Positions 1 to 11,869 of a stretch of 64,000 nucleotides of DNA are shown here, one piece after another. The notes beneath the pieces are model-generated. The model had not been told where the DNA came from. It ran no database searches and worked only from the letters and a program-made list of their open reading frames with translations. Position numbers and translations under genes: made by a program. Each line of letters opens with the position of its first letter. Positions within the stretch are counted from its first letter, which is position 1. The stretch lies in the NCBI GenBank assembly GCA_039000515.1, contig JBCFYV010000012.1, forward strand, positions 92,137,588-92,201,587. The letters are read 5' to 3'. Source of the DNA: Timema cristinae (taxonomy: Eukaryota > Arthropoda > Insecta > Phasmatodea > Timematidae).

Positions 1-247
1 GTGGCTGTAATAAGCCAACTACCGAGCCGAGGGTGGCTTCGTTATCTGATCTTAATAAAACCACACATTTGTAGCCGATGATTTCCGCACGTCCATTATA
101 GACTCTGCATTTTAATATGAGTAATGAATGACCATGGGAACGGGACAAATCCTGGATAGCTCTTTGGTAAGAGCATTGGCGTACTAAGCCAAGAGTTCCG
201 GGTTAGTTTCCCGTATCCAGATGTCATTTTTCAATTTTATGAATATT
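1..247 (+). mobile_element. Fold-back tRNA-Ser-like retroposon, one sense arm (copy 1)
   Basis: The stretch matches the sense arm of the family seen in full at 21328-21815: an upstream block ('acacatttgtagccgatgat'), a tRNA-like core at 150-222, then the 'tttttcaatttt' flank. The core has a tRNA-style A box (tggatagctc) and the anticodon stem-loop ttggc-gtactaa-gccaa; the B box is mutated here (ggttagtttcc for ggttcgattcc). The element is cut by the window edge or 5' truncated, and its 3' end is degraded. It is a SINE-like insertion, not a working tRNA gene. Confidence 0.75.
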
Positions 248-370
248 ACATCATATTAGTTTAAATGCAAAATATCGTTACAACACAATATTAAGCGTAA
301 TACGCCAAATTATTCAAGATTCAGTATGTATTTTGTAAGGAAAACTACTAAAACACAAGCAGTTCAATTT

Positions 371-475
371 ACACACGCACACACGCATGCACACACGCAT
401 GCACACGCACGCACACACACACACACGCACATTACACACATACATAACACATACATACACACATACACACACACT
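371..475. repeat. CA/GCACAC-rich microsatellite
   Basis: A run of CA dinucleotides interspersed with GCACGC and TACA variants. The histidine/threonine-rich frame across it is a translation of the repeat and not a gene. Confidence 0.9.
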
Positions 476-929
476 AATCCATATAAGTTACCATCACGAA
501 AGAAAACATAAAGATGTAATCAAACAATAATAAATACTTACAAAACAGCAGTTTTGTAATTATAATTCAGTCAAATAAAATCAAACCATACCACCTGCCT
601 AGGATGCATAGCTATAAATACAATTATAAGTTTAACTTTTCACGATATCATGTAATATTCTCAAAAAATAAATGCACTACAAAAGATTAAATTAAATAAA
701 TTGAAGGTTCCTGGTACAATCTCACCAGATGATGGGCAGGTAGAGAAAAGAAACTCTCTAAAAACTATTATGTATAATTTGAAAATATTTCCTGGTGACA
801 ATTATCTATTGAATCTAGTTTCTTAAAACTATTTATGGGTCACTGCCTTAATTCACTCATATTATTTAACTAACTTTTAGATTATTTTATATAAGCACAT
901 TTAAGATATTCGCCTTGTTTTTATATCAA
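476..929. other. No gene or recognisable element
   Basis: AT-rich intergenic DNA with stops in all frames. I see no repeat family or RNA gene here. Confidence 0.5.
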
Positions 930-990
930 TGATGCGTATAACCCGAATGGGTAGAAAGAACGCGGTGATAATATATTAATAATAATAATA
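930..990 (+). mobile_element. Tail-only SINE/LINE micro-insertion (61 bp)
   Basis: Only the shared 3' tail of the SINE families is present: gcgtataacccgaatgggta, then agaaagaacgcggtgataat and a (TAA)n end. It is bounded by the perfect 10-bp duplication tttatatcaa at 920-929 and 991-1000. The duplication shows that this 61-bp piece inserted as a unit by target-primed reverse transcription and stopped very early. It could be an extremely 5'-truncated SINE or the 3' end of the partner LINE. Confidence 0.85.
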
Positions 991-1000
991 TTTATATCAA

Positions 1001-1821
1001 AGGATGCCATTGAGCTAGTTAGATTGTTATCAAATTATTAACAATCAAAAATTTTCTCTTCCAAACATAGAGGACAGAAAAAATATCTCTTTTGAAATAT
1101 GTTTAAAAAAATAGTTTGTTTAAAATGTAGATTCCCTAGAAATCAGTTAAATGAATATGATTTTAAAATGAATTTTACTAAGAAAATTTTAACTTATTTA
1201 AACTAGAAAAATAATCTAAAACTGAGTGTAGTTTCAACTCACCGCAGTTTTTTTTGTGGTTATGGTAGACTAGAAGTCGATGACAACAGTGAGCAGAGGC
1301 ACTGACTTCAGTATTTTATTTTGAGGGAAGGGGGAGTTATGATTAATGGAATCAGGGATGCGAAGTTAAAAAATAAACAAATATGTGAACATTACTCTGT
1401 ATGTATTAAAAGACATTCACATGCTAACAGTAAAAAAAAATTAGCCACAGGTTGGGCCAACAATAAAATTTACTTAACTAATTACAAATAAATTTTCTGA
1501 AGGAACTTCCTATTTCTTTGCTCATTTCTTGATGTGAAATTCTCTAGCACCAGATGTTGCACATTAACAATCATTATATGGAAGTATAGTTTTCTAGCTC
1601 AGGGAAATATAGCTAGGCAAGAAAAAAAAAAAAGAAGCGAATATTCCTTCAGAAAATTTAAAGGAACGTCCGCTTTCTTGTCTCATTTCTTGATATGAAA
1701 TCATCTGCCATCTTGAACGGTGACTTCAACGCTCGGGGGGGTTGTTAAACTAATACTATAGAGTATCGACTGCTGAGTCGATACTACGATAGTACTCAGA
1801 GACAGCGTTCGATTTCAGGCA
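1001..1821. other. Non-coding, with an imperfect 55-bp direct repeat
   Basis: No gene is visible. An imperfect direct repeat containing 'ctcatttcttgatgtgaaat' or its variant lies at about 1494-1552 and 1656-1709. A short hairpin (gtatcgactgctgagtcgatac-like) lies near 1762-1784. A poly-A run sits at 1621-1634. Confidence 0.45.
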
Positions 1822-2075
1822 ATTCTCAGTGGCCGCATGGTATAAGACGTCACTCTTGAGTTAGACTAGGCTGTCGGATGACAGGGAGTACGAGGTTTGA
1901 GTATTGGTCGTGTGTACTGAGAGTGGTTTTCTCAAAAATTGGTTTTACACTCTCCCTACATGAAAATGCGGGCATACATATTCTAAATTCAATCTTACGC
2001 AACCCTAGCTCATTAGAATAATTAGTACATATGCGTATAACCTACGCAGGTTTTAAGATGTGGTGCTAAAATATA
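1822..2075 (+). mobile_element. SINE family 1 copy, near full length
   Basis: It has the family-1 order: tRNA-like head with A-box region (gtggccgcatggt), a diverged B box, the body block ctccctacatgaaaatgcgg, then the shared 3' tail. The tail hairpin reads acct-acgc-aggt at 2040-2051, a stem-preserving variant of the accc-gaac-gggt consensus. Moderately old copy, with no clear duplication found. Confidence 0.85.
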
Positions 2076-3400
2076 TTATAACTGTATATATTAAAAAATC
2101 ATACATGATTTTTATAATCAATGTAACATTACTTAGTAATATTTTTTTACTATTTGACAGATTAAAGAGAAAACTAAAGGTATAACCTAAATTTTCAGTT
2201 CCAAGAAATATCGGTTTCAAACGTAGGCTAATTAAAATTAACTCGCGTGACAATGGCAGTTTCCAACAGCTGCTCGCTCGCGTATACAGAATTGTGTCAA
2301 AGCAATGCATTAGAAAATAAACGCTACATATTACATTGCATAAACTTTCTCTAGTACACTCTGTTTAATCTAAAATCTGCAGTCTTACTGATTTTACTAT
2401 GACCCTATCTTATAATATACGCCATAATGGAATCAAACAAGGTGAGCCTAAACCTAACTTTCAGTGTAAACAAAGGGTGCGTAGGTATGTTATTTCATTC
2501 ACTATGTATCAAAAGGATATGTTTAATTATTTTGAGTGCAGAGGGAATGAAAATTTAACCCCTCTATTTGATATTGTCCATTAATACTTTTAATAAATGA
2601 GGGAAATCGAATCGGCATAGATACATACTTTTTTAAACCGTAGCCTGCTATGGTTGAGCTTATAATTAATTTAGGCTTAGGTATTAAGTTGTGATACTAG
2701 TAATCATACATCTGTCTATGATACTTTAAATTAAGTGTTATTATAATAAATTATCTTGATTGCTTAGGATCAACCAGAAGTAAGCAATTTTAATAAAATA
2801 TAGCTATTTTAGAACTAAGAGTCATATAAAACACCCCCTTGTCTTAAAATAAGTTTTTTTTAAATACGGTTATAATATTTGTATACACGATACATGTAAC
2901 AAAATGTATACACGCTATAGTTTTATGTTCAGTAATAACACAAAACTACTTTTTAATAGATTAAACATAAACATAAAATAAGACCGATGAGACATATTTA
3001 AAGGTTTTTTCAAATAAATACTAGCAATGTAAATAGCGAGGACACATTTGAATAAAACAGTTTGAATTCTACCTTTAATATCTATTAGCATTTTATTTCG
3101 ATAGAAGAGGATTTTTTTTATGTACCGCTGTAAAATGCTGTGCTTTGAAGCTCCTAGCTTGTCCATGCAGAAAACTAGGACATTGTCTCCTCCCCCTTCA
3201 CAACACCCTCTCCTCCTCTTTCAGACCCTCAGATTTCAATCACAGTGGAACGTTAATATAAAATAGCTTTAAAAGTGGTGTATATTAAGAAATAATTCTG
3301 CGTATTTACTAAACGGTTTGGATATATATTCTATTTAACCAATGCGTTGACCTAAACAAATATATTTGTCCTATTTAATACAGAAATCTACTAGCAGTGA
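2076..3400. other. No supported gene
   Basis: AT-rich DNA. Small frames on both strands (2053-2310 -, 2399-2584 +, 2915-3166 -) have no recognisable domain and no good start or splice context. I see no repeat family. Confidence 0.45.
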
Positions 3401-3632
3401 CTCACTTCGGTGGCTTCATGGTCTAATGCGTTACTTCCGTGATAGACTAGACTGCCAATGATGGGTAGATAGGGGTTCGAATTTGGTTCAAGTGTTGTGA
3501 GGGTGGCTTATTACCTCCCTACACGCTAATGCAGATACATGTTCTTTAAATTCAACCTTACTCATGCCTAACTCATTAGAATTATTAGTATATATAGGCG
3601 TATAACATGAACGTACGTGATGCTAAAAAATA
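3401..3632 (+). mobile_element. SINE family 1 copy
   Basis: The head 'cttcggtggcttcatggtct', an intact B-box-like ggttcgaattt at about 3474 and the body block are followed by a decayed shared tail (ggcgtataacatgaacgt). The copy is diverged but its order and length match the family. Confidence 0.85.
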
Positions 3633-5075
3633 GCAGTGTTGGAAAAATGGCCAAAGGGGTTTGATCCAAATTGAAATTGCTTACCGTAAATGGGGAAATA
3701 AAAGTTCGCATTCCTACTAGGTGTTTTAAGGGTGATTTTCTAATATTATTTTCACTATATTTTCCTATGAAAATATAAAAGGTGTATAAAAATAGATTTA
3801 CATATAACTGTTGGTGTATGTGTGTGCGTGTTCCGAACGATTATGGGCAAACAGTATCTATTTTTATTGAAGTGAAGATGTAAATATTATGTTTTAGTTT
3901 ACAAATTTGAGAATAAAACACTCTAAGCATTTTTAACAAAGGAATATTCTATTGTATATTTTTGTCTTTAAATTTAAAATATTAACGCCCCAGATTCTGA
4001 ATTAGGCCCACTTTGTTTAATCTGAAAGTTAACAAGCTTAACTTGGTGGGTTACACGATGGCTTAGCTTAAAAATAGAGTTATAACTCAATATGTCAAGG
4101 TAACTTTCACTTTTAAGGATAAATAAAGTAAACATATGTATGATTAATAGCAAGTAAATATGCAAAGTGTAACATACTTATACAAATAAAAACCAAGTAA
4201 TTTCTTTAAAGTACTCATTATTTTATATTATTTACTATTATTTTTTGCTTTCACGAATTTAAGTGTATTTAGAAATAAATCATACAAACAAATATATGTT
4301 TGAGTGTCAAAATACAATTTGAATATTACAACTTAACATTATTCTAAAACTTTAGTCAACCAAATACTTAAAAAAATAAAGTAAAACTATTCCACTGATT
4401 TTATAAGACTTAAGTTATCATTACTTTTGTTTGGGCTATTCAACAGATATAAAACGTGAGGTTTCTGAAGTATGAAGTTTCATACATACGTATATCTCTA
4501 GGAACCTTTATAAAATTTTATTTCAGCTTCTCGAGACATCAGTAAAAAATGAAAAACAACATAATAGTTGTATGTCTCGTTTTAGAAATTTGATGGGGTG
4601 TTAGAATATCTAAAAAAAACTCATTGATTCTATGAAACTCGTAGTTGTCTGGATATCTGTGAAATTATTTCTTTGTTGTCAACAACCATTTAACAAAGCT
4701 CTTTGACGTGTATTAGGAATTATTTCCCCAATCTCTAGGATGGTGCAATTACAAAAAATAGCTGGCATTTTATAGCCGAAGTCCAAGACTTGAGAGCACC
4801 TTCACATTTGTTATGTTGTATTCTTTTTGGTTCATTTATTTTCACAACAAATATTAGCCTTATTTTAAATTTTATGTCTCATATTTAATCATTAAAATTG
4901 TAAGGGCTATTAGATTGTAGCGTGAAATTAGCGTATTTCAAGACTTGCTAATCATACTACTTAGGATCAAATTATTTAAGAATTTATTATTACAGTAAAG
5001 CATTTTGAATTTAAAAAAATCCAGTCACTCGAATATTACCATGAATGTGGCTTCTAGACAATTTTTTTTTACTCT
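3633..5075. other. No supported gene
   Basis: AT-rich intergenic DNA. The minus frame 3974-4165 has no recognisable domain. No repeat was identified by eye. Confidence 0.4.
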
Positions 5076-6000
5076 GTTAGCTAGAACTGAAGGCAGTATT
5101 TTCAACAAAACTTTAAATCGAATTACATATAAAATTTCACACGGGATTTAGTGTGGACGTAAATGTGAATATTTAACCAAGCTATCGCCGTGAGATAAAA
5201 CTGAAAGCAGTTCTTTTAACAGACCTGTAAAGCGGATTGCATCCAAAACTCTACAGGTACTTTGTACTTTGGTATGGGCGTGATGGTTGCTAAACCAAAC
5301 TAACGCCGTGAGATAAAATGGGAGGCAGTTCTTTTAACAGACCTGTAAAGCGGATTGTATCCAAAACTCTACAGGTACTTTGTACTTTGGTATGGGCGTG
5401 AATGTGGTTGCTAAACCAAACTAACGCCGTGAGATAAAACGGAAGGCAGTTCTCTTAACACAACTGTAGCCCACTTCGGTGGCTGCATGGTCCAACGCGC
5501 TACTCTCGCAGTAGACTAGACTGCCGATGATGGAGAGATTGAGGTTCGAATTTTGGTTGGTTGTAATGAGGGTGGTTTCCCTAAACATCGTTTTCCACTC
5601 TTCCTCCACGCAAATGCAGGTATACTTCCTATAAATATAACCTTCCTAATCCCTTAAACCACTATCGTAATTAGTACATTTAACGCAAACGGGTGGTAAA
5701 ACGTGATGTTAAAAAAAACACACAGCTTTAAAGCAGTTTGGATTAAAAATTCTACATGTGCTTAGGTGTGAACGTGAATGTGTCTGCGAAATCAAACTAA
5801 TGCCGTGAAATAAAGCTAGAGGGAGTTATTTTAACATAACTGCCAAGCGGATTGCATTAAACATTCCACACGGGTTTTATTGTGGGCGTGAATGTGGTTG
5901 TTCTCCGTTTACAAACGCCGTGGAATATTACGTAGATCCTTCAACACAACTGTGAAGCGTATTTAATCTAATAATAAATCAGAAAATTAAGGCGTGAATG
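5076..6000. repeat. Tandem array of about 115-126 bp units, split by a SINE
   Basis: Successive units carry the landmark gccgtgagataaaa at 5187, 5305 and 5426, with diverged versions at 5802 and 5917 after a SINE, giving spacings of 118, 121 and 115 bp. The middle units (5187-5426) are nearly identical while the outer ones are diverged, as expected when an array homogenises in its centre. A family-1 SINE interrupts it at 5470-5721. Confidence 0.85.
5470..5721 (+). mobile_element. SINE family 1 copy inside the 120-bp tandem array
   Basis: It has a complete family order: cttcggtggctgcatggtcc head, B box gaggttcgaatt, body block ccacgcaaatgcaggta, and a decayed tail (aacgcaaacgggtggtaaaa). The array resumes right after it, so the SINE is younger than the array's first expansion. 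Confidence 0.9.
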
Positions 6001-6107
6001 TAATAATAATCATAAAGTCTCAGAGTCTAACGTTCTAAAGTCCATGGAAACCTTACATTAATGCTATATTTTTAGATAGCATTTATATTTGCTCAGGTTT
6101 GGTAAAT

Positions 6108-7288
6108 TAAGTATTCAACTACGGCCCCTCCCTCATATATATGTGGTTAAATTTGAAATATTGTAAGTTAAGTATTCAAATACCACCCCTACCCTATATA
6201 CATTTGGTTAAATTTGAAATATTGTAAGTTAAGTATTCAAATACCTCCCCTCTCCCATAAAAATTTGAAATATTGTAAGTTAAGTATTCAAATACCACCC
6301 CTCCCCTATATAAATTTAGTTAAATCTGAAATATTGTAAGTTAAGTATGCCAATACCACCCCTCCCCTATATACATTTAGTTAAATCTGAAATATTGTAA
6401 GTTAAGTATGCCAATACCACCCCTCCCCTATATACATTTGGTTAAATTTGAAATATTGTAAGTTAAGTATTCAAATACCACCCCTACCCTATATACATTT
6501 GGTTAAATTTGAAATATTGTAAGTTAAGTATTCAAATACCACCCCTCCCCTATATAAATTTAGTTAAATCTGAAATATTGTAAGTTAAGTATGCCAATAC
6601 CACCCCTCCCCTATATACATTTGGTTAAATTTGAAATATTGTAAGTTAAGTATTCAAATACCACCCCTACCCTATATACATTTGGTTAAATTTGAAATAT
6701 TGTAAGTTAAGTATTCAAATACCACCCCTCCCCTATATAAATTTAGTTAAATCTGAAATATTGTAAGTTAAGTATGCCAATACCACCCCTCCCCTATATA
6801 CATTTGGTTAAATTTGAAATATTGTAAGTTAAGTATTCAAATACCACCCCTACCCTATATACATTTGGTTAAATTTGAAATATTGTAAGTTAAGTATTCA
6901 AATACCACCCCTCCCCTATATAAATTTAGTTAAATCTGAAATATTGTAAGTTAAGTATTCAAATACCACCCCTACCCTATATAAATTTGGCTAAATTTGA
7001 AATATTGTAAGTTAAGTATTCAAATACCACCCCTACCCTATATACATTTGGTTAAATTTGAAATATTGTAAGTTAAGTATTCAAATACCACCCCTACCCT
7101 ATATACATTTGGTTAAATTTGAAATATTGTAAGTTAAGTATTCAAATACCACCCCTCCCCTATATAAATTTAGTTAAATCTGAAATATTGTAAGTTAAGT
7201 ATTCAAATACCACCCCTACCCTATATAAATTTGGCTAAATTTGAAATATTGTAAGTTAAGTATTCAACTACCACCCCTTCCCCATAGA
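6108..7288. repeat. 61-bp minisatellite, about 19-20 units, with A-B-C higher-order pattern
   Basis: The core aaatattgtaagttaagtat recurs every 61 bp. Three unit types differ at fixed sites. A has tattcaaat and taccctatatac; B has tcccctatataaatttag and aaatct; C has tatgccaat and tcccctatatac. From about 6380 to 6960 they follow C-A-B-C-A-B-C-A-B, giving a 183-bp higher-order repeat. Near 6990-7260 a fourth type with 'ttggctaaattt' appears. The first and last units are the most diverged. It is not a CRISPR array: there are no unique spacers. Confidence 0.93.
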
Positions 7289-8058
7289 CAACAATATGTG
7301 GCCCCTGCAATTATTTTATCAACTGATTACACTTGAAGTTTCTAAGTTTATCTTGCGTTTCCAACTTGTTCCGAGTTCTTTAACCTCCCAAATTACGGTT
7401 GAATACTCTTCCTGCCCCTTACTCCTCCTCGGGGCAACTGACGTGACCGTCTAACAGTTGATTGCAAGTTCCACGCCCCCATAACCGCTCTCCCATTTCA
7501 TCTTGAGTATTCTGGTGGGGTGAAAAAAAAATAAAAAACAGAGGTCCAGTGTCCCAGATGTGAATACTAATTTGTCACTTTGATGTGGGCCAGGTCGTCA
7601 TCATGCAATACTAAAAAGCTCACGGCTATTAGAGTTTTACTATATTAAACTGTGGTTAGTTGAACAACAATGTTTTTGTGCTTATTATTCTAACAATATG
7701 TGGCAAACGAAGGCCAACTTAATTTAATACTAGTTGTTCCTGCTGAAAAATTCGCCTTATTTAAAACATTAATTTTTAAATTGAACGTAAAAAGGTAGAA
7801 AGTGTCAAATACAATAAATGGTAAGATAGGCAAAAAGAGCTAAAAGGGCAAAAAGGTTAAAAGGGTAAAAGGGGTAAAATATACCAAAACAATATATTTT
7901 TTAATATAAATATGAGTAATATGAAACTAACAGGAATTTTTATATTCTACCATTTTTTATGACAAATTATATACTTTAATCAATAAGTTAAATTAATAAA
8001 CTACATAAGCTATATTTTAATTAGATAATTTTTCAGATAAATAAATTAGAGAAATTCT
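7289..8058. other. Non-coding spacer between array and Helitron remnant
   Basis: No gene seen. A purine-skewed run of aaaagggtaaa-like units lies at about 7835-7885 and resembles the low-complexity DNA at 9.0-9.8 kb. The block 7290-7560 is pyrimidine-rich. Confidence 0.4.
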
Positions 8059-8830
8059 TTATGAAACAACGTTGTTTGTGTAAAATACATTGTGCTCTAC
8101 ACCAATTATTTTATCTTCAGTTTGAAATATTTTTATGTTATTGAATGAGTGGGCTTGGCTGAGTGTAACGTATAATTGCCCATGTGCAAAGATAGGTTTG
8201 ATCAATAATTTGGCTATCCAAACTTTTATAAGAGTTTGGACTCGTCTTTTATTAATCGTCATGACGAAAGAAACCGCCAACGCAAACTGAGTGCATTGTA
8301 AATTGAATGGAAAATCGTTTTCTGAAGGGATAATTTCACTTTAAGAATAATTACTCGTTCCCAATCGATGAAGTTAATGTCCATATGTTTTACTTGCATT
8401 CTTATACCGTTTATCAGACCCTTTGTTGTGTTTAAGTTAAGAATGATACAAACAAATGAGTTTTATTAAAGCCTTATCCTGTGCGTGGGCAGTTCAATTA
8501 CTTTCAGACTGTTAAAATTCTGTGTAAGGAAATTGAGGTTATTCACTGATATCATCACTAACAACACCATTGTAATAGTTCCGAATATCGCCAGGAAGTT
8601 TCCGTAGAATTTGGCAGTTAATATTGGCGAAGTCTTTATTTTTTGGAGCCAAAATTGATTTTGCCATGATGGTTTTGTCAGTGATGGTTCACTCGATATT
8701 TTCTCCATATACTAAATCTACTACACTGCCTGTTCCTAACAGATCATTGCCAAATCGGGAAAGATAAAGAGCAGATTCTGTATCTTCGAGAACTATTCTA
8801 GTGAATGATTTTACAAAGTGGTTGAAGATC
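8059..8830 (-). pseudogene. Helitron PIF1-like helicase, C-terminal half, decayed
   Basis: In autonomous Helitrons this domain is part of the Rep/Hel protein and unwinds DNA during rolling-circle transposition. Reading leftward on the minus strand there are three frames. The first (from about 8664) contains ILAPKNKDFANIN and LPGDIRNYY. After a stop and frame change comes LNFLTQNFNSLKV with LPTHRIRL (8466-8545). Further left are NTTKGLINGIRMQVKHM and, in 8059-8280, MTINKRRVQT, GQLYVTLSQAHSFNNIKI and NNVV. Their order matches the C-terminal part of Helitron helicases, where the usual forms are NKSQGQT and GQLYVA-SR. The SQGQ of motif V/VI is changed to RRVQ, so it cannot be active. No Rep domain is adjacent. 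A related Rep fragment lies at 60.5-62.1 kb on the same strand. Confidence 0.85.
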
Positions 8831-8999
8831 GAAATTTGTCAGGCTGGTATAAGAACCACCTTAAATAAACTTTAATGTCTGATCCTTAAATTTTAAATGA
8901 CGAAAAAGTAACTGGGAAAGAGGGTTTTCCTCAAGATTCCTAAATCTAATTAAAATAAAATATAATTTCCACACGTAAGTCAAAATACAACTACTATAG

Positions 9000-9790
9000 A
9001 ACACTACTTCTCTTTGTAGCTTTACCCCTTTTAACCTTTATTATTTTTATTAGATCTACTTTTTGTTCTTTTAACCAATTTTTCCATTTTTACTTTTATT
9101 CTATTTTCTCCCCTCAATATTTACCTTTAAAAATGTATTGGATTTAATTTTTATTCATCTTGTCTGTTTTTGACCCTTTTAAATTTTTTACCTTAAAATA
9201 TTTCTCCCTGGCAAAGAGGCGTAAAAAGTAAAAAAGTGTTAAAAGGTTAAACAGTAATCCAATCAAATTGAAAAATAGTGTAAACTGTGTAAAAATTGCA
9301 AAAAGAATTAATATGGTAAAACGGCCAAAAACGTCTAAAAATTTTAAATAGGATAAAAAGGGCAAAAATTGCAAAAATGGATAAACGTTTAGAAATTCTC
9401 AAATTCCAAAAAGGGTACAAATTAGCAAAATTTTTTTGGAGGGTTAAAATATGAAAAGGGTTAAAAAGGTGCAAAAAGGGAAAACATTAAAAAAACAATT
9501 TTTTAAAAGGTTAAAAAGAGCAAATCGTACAAAAAATGTTAGAAGGTAGCTTAAAAATGGTAAAGAATATATTTCTAATAAAATGTATTGTATTTATTTT
9601 TGACCCATTTTGATCATTTTGTACTAATCATTAATCATTTGTACTACTGTTACTCTTTTATCCTCAAATAATACATTTTTTTCTCTTAGTGCCCCTTTTA
9701 TCCTTTTTGGCCTTTTAATATGTTTACACTATTTACCGTTTTAACCACCATAAAAAACTTGTTTATAATTTTTTCTTATTTCCCTTTTTA
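9000..9790. repeat. Low-complexity (AAAAGGGTTAA)-type region with strand switches
   Basis: The centre (about 9180-9560) is purine-rich on the plus strand, with irregular ggttaaaaa, gggcaaaaa and gggttaaa units. The flanks (about 9010-9175 and 9590-9760) carry the complement (ccttttaacc, cccttttatcc). The segment could therefore fold back on itself. The minus-strand phenylalanine/leucine-rich frames at 9144-9474 are translations of this repeat and are not genes. Confidence 0.7.
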
Positions 9791-11249
9791 TCTTTTTACT
9801 ATTTATACCATATACTATTTGTTCCAGACAAGTTGGGTACTTCTTGCAAGTTGGATTAATTAAGAAAATGTAAAAGAAAAACTTAATGATGAAACTGAAA
9901 ATAATGTTTTGAGAAGATATATATAAATTGTAAGCGGATTTGATTAATTTTATAATAAAAAATAAGATTTTCATCACAACTCGTCCTACAATTCTTAACC
10001 GATTGTAAGAGTCAAGGTCTTAATTATCTCATCCAGCCCTACAGATTTGCAACAAATGGTCATAATTTTAAGAATTATATTCATGAAAATGTTAGCTGAC
10101 CTTTTATATATTAAAACACTTTCTGATATTTAAAAAGTCAGAAACTTCTTCCTGAACCCATTTTTCAAAATTTTGACAACTATGCCTGGTTGCTAATCTA
10201 CATGTCGTTGGGACGAAAATATTAAGACCCTAACTGTTTAAAGTGATTGAGAAATGTAGGAGGAGTTGTGGTTACAAGCTTCTGACTGTAGAGGTTTAAT
10301 AATATAGATATTTAAATCCTGATATAAATTACTGTCTCGTAGAGTATTAATAGTGAATATTATGAGTATGAAACATGCAATTTTTTACTAGGCGCATTTA
10401 TAATGCACTTTCTTTATCAACTAATTAATTACAGTACATTCACACACGACTGAAATACTAGCTTAATTATAATAAAACATTCACTACGCTCTTCTTCGGG
10501 TGTCAAATTATATCTTCAAAAGTGTATTTATTAATTCCGTCATTGATACATTTTAATGCCGTGCCCAGAAAAGAACCTAGTACTTTCTCAATAAGAAAAT
10601 TTGTTATTGAATAAGCTAGATTTCGTGAATTTTTTAAACTGTCTTGACTAAAACAACAGGATTAAGGTACATTTTAAACAACTGCATGGATATTCATCTG
10701 ATGATAGGAATAAAAACAAAATTACTAAACAAACAGACTTTTTCTCTTAAAATAAAGACATTTACTAAAATATCATATTTGTGAAAGGATATAATTTATA
10801 TTGTTGCAGAAACACTCAATAAATTGTATAATATACAATATTACAGACACATTGAGAAAAAACATCAGCTTTGACAACAAAAGAGCATAACGATCTTACG
10901 TTTCTAAAACCACCACAAATAAAAGCTTATAACTCAAAAGCTATTGGTTTCATAAAGCTATATTCCAAATAAAAGATATTTAATTCAATAGTACATCTAT
11001 TACATTTATACATGTCAAGTTATTTATAATTTCAAATAATTGCTGGGGATAAGATCAAGTTTGGAAATTTTTTCTTATGTAAGTTTTCCTAAAAGTAATT
11101 TTCATGGAAAAATGAGGGTTGTTATTTTTTTTATGTTAATTATTACCTAGATACAAGATTTAATCACAATAATTGGACTGGATTTGAATAAAATCAATTT
11201 TCTCTATTTTTGGCTTCCAGTAAACTACCCTTAATTTTTAGGTAGGATA
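9791..11249. other. No supported gene
   Basis: AT-rich DNA with no recognisable element. The minus frame 9741-9977 has no domain and lies partly in the low-complexity region. Confidence 0.4.
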
Positions 11250-11412
11250 AATAATTCCAAAAGCACCTCGGGTGAACCTTATGTGAACCCAAGTGGTAGC
11301 CCGATCGGTAAGATGGTTTAGGTTCTAGCCCAAGATATAGACAGACGGACAGATAGGCGTCATCGCGAAAACCCCTTTTCGGTGTCAAGGGATCATGAAG
11401 CATAGACATTTA
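11250..11412 (+). mobile_element. Possible LINE 3'-end remnant with GACA-type tract
   Basis: The block 'gtagcccgatcggtaagatg' followed by gacagacggacagatagg and 'gaaaaccccttttcggtgtc' resembles the 3' UTR ends of non-LTR retrotransposons common in animals. No reverse transcriptase is attached. The minus frame here is a shadow. The family is not determined. Confidence 0.4.
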
Positions 11413-11869
11413 TCGATTTTTGTAAGTAGATTTTTTTAACCATCACAATATATTCTCTCCCCGAAGTATCGAGAGAAGATAAAAGGGGAAGGAACCTATC
11501 GGAACATAAACTTGGTCTTCAATGTTTAGTATTATGATATTTAACGGAACTAGGTATACTATATTATATGTAGTTGTTGATACTTTAAAAGGATTGTAAC
11601 ACAAATTAAATTAAGGGGACAGGATTGAGGAGGTAAATAATAAAAACGCATCGGAATTCAGCTTTATATAGGACGAAAACCCCTACTTTGAAAAACTTAG
11701 CAAGTTTCTGAGACTAGCACTAATACTAACCCGACTTGATGGTTAAGAGCCACGCATGCTCACGTTAAGATAACTCGACCGATACTTTTATCATAGTGTT
11801 TCCAAGTTTTATATTTGTGCCAGTAAAATTACTTTGCATTATTTTTACCCGCATTTGTGGGAAAACGTC

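Noticed and set aside
150..222. Functional tRNA-Ser gene
   Set aside because: Several diverged copies have the same conserved flanks, target duplications and damaged boxes. These are SINE cores and not tRNA genes.
326..511. Histidine/threonine-rich small protein
   Set aside because: The frame is a translation of the CA microsatellite.
2053..2310. hAT dimerisation-domain remnant (-)
   Set aside because: A faint resemblance in a few residues did not hold in order across the frame.
6108..7288. CRISPR array
   Set aside because: The 61-bp period is made of whole repeats with no unique spacers, and the surrounding DNA is animal-like. It is a minisatellite.
9144..9474. Two phenylalanine/leucine-rich membrane proteins (-)
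   Set aside because: Both frames are translations of an A/G-rich low-complexity repeat and lack any domain or conserved start.
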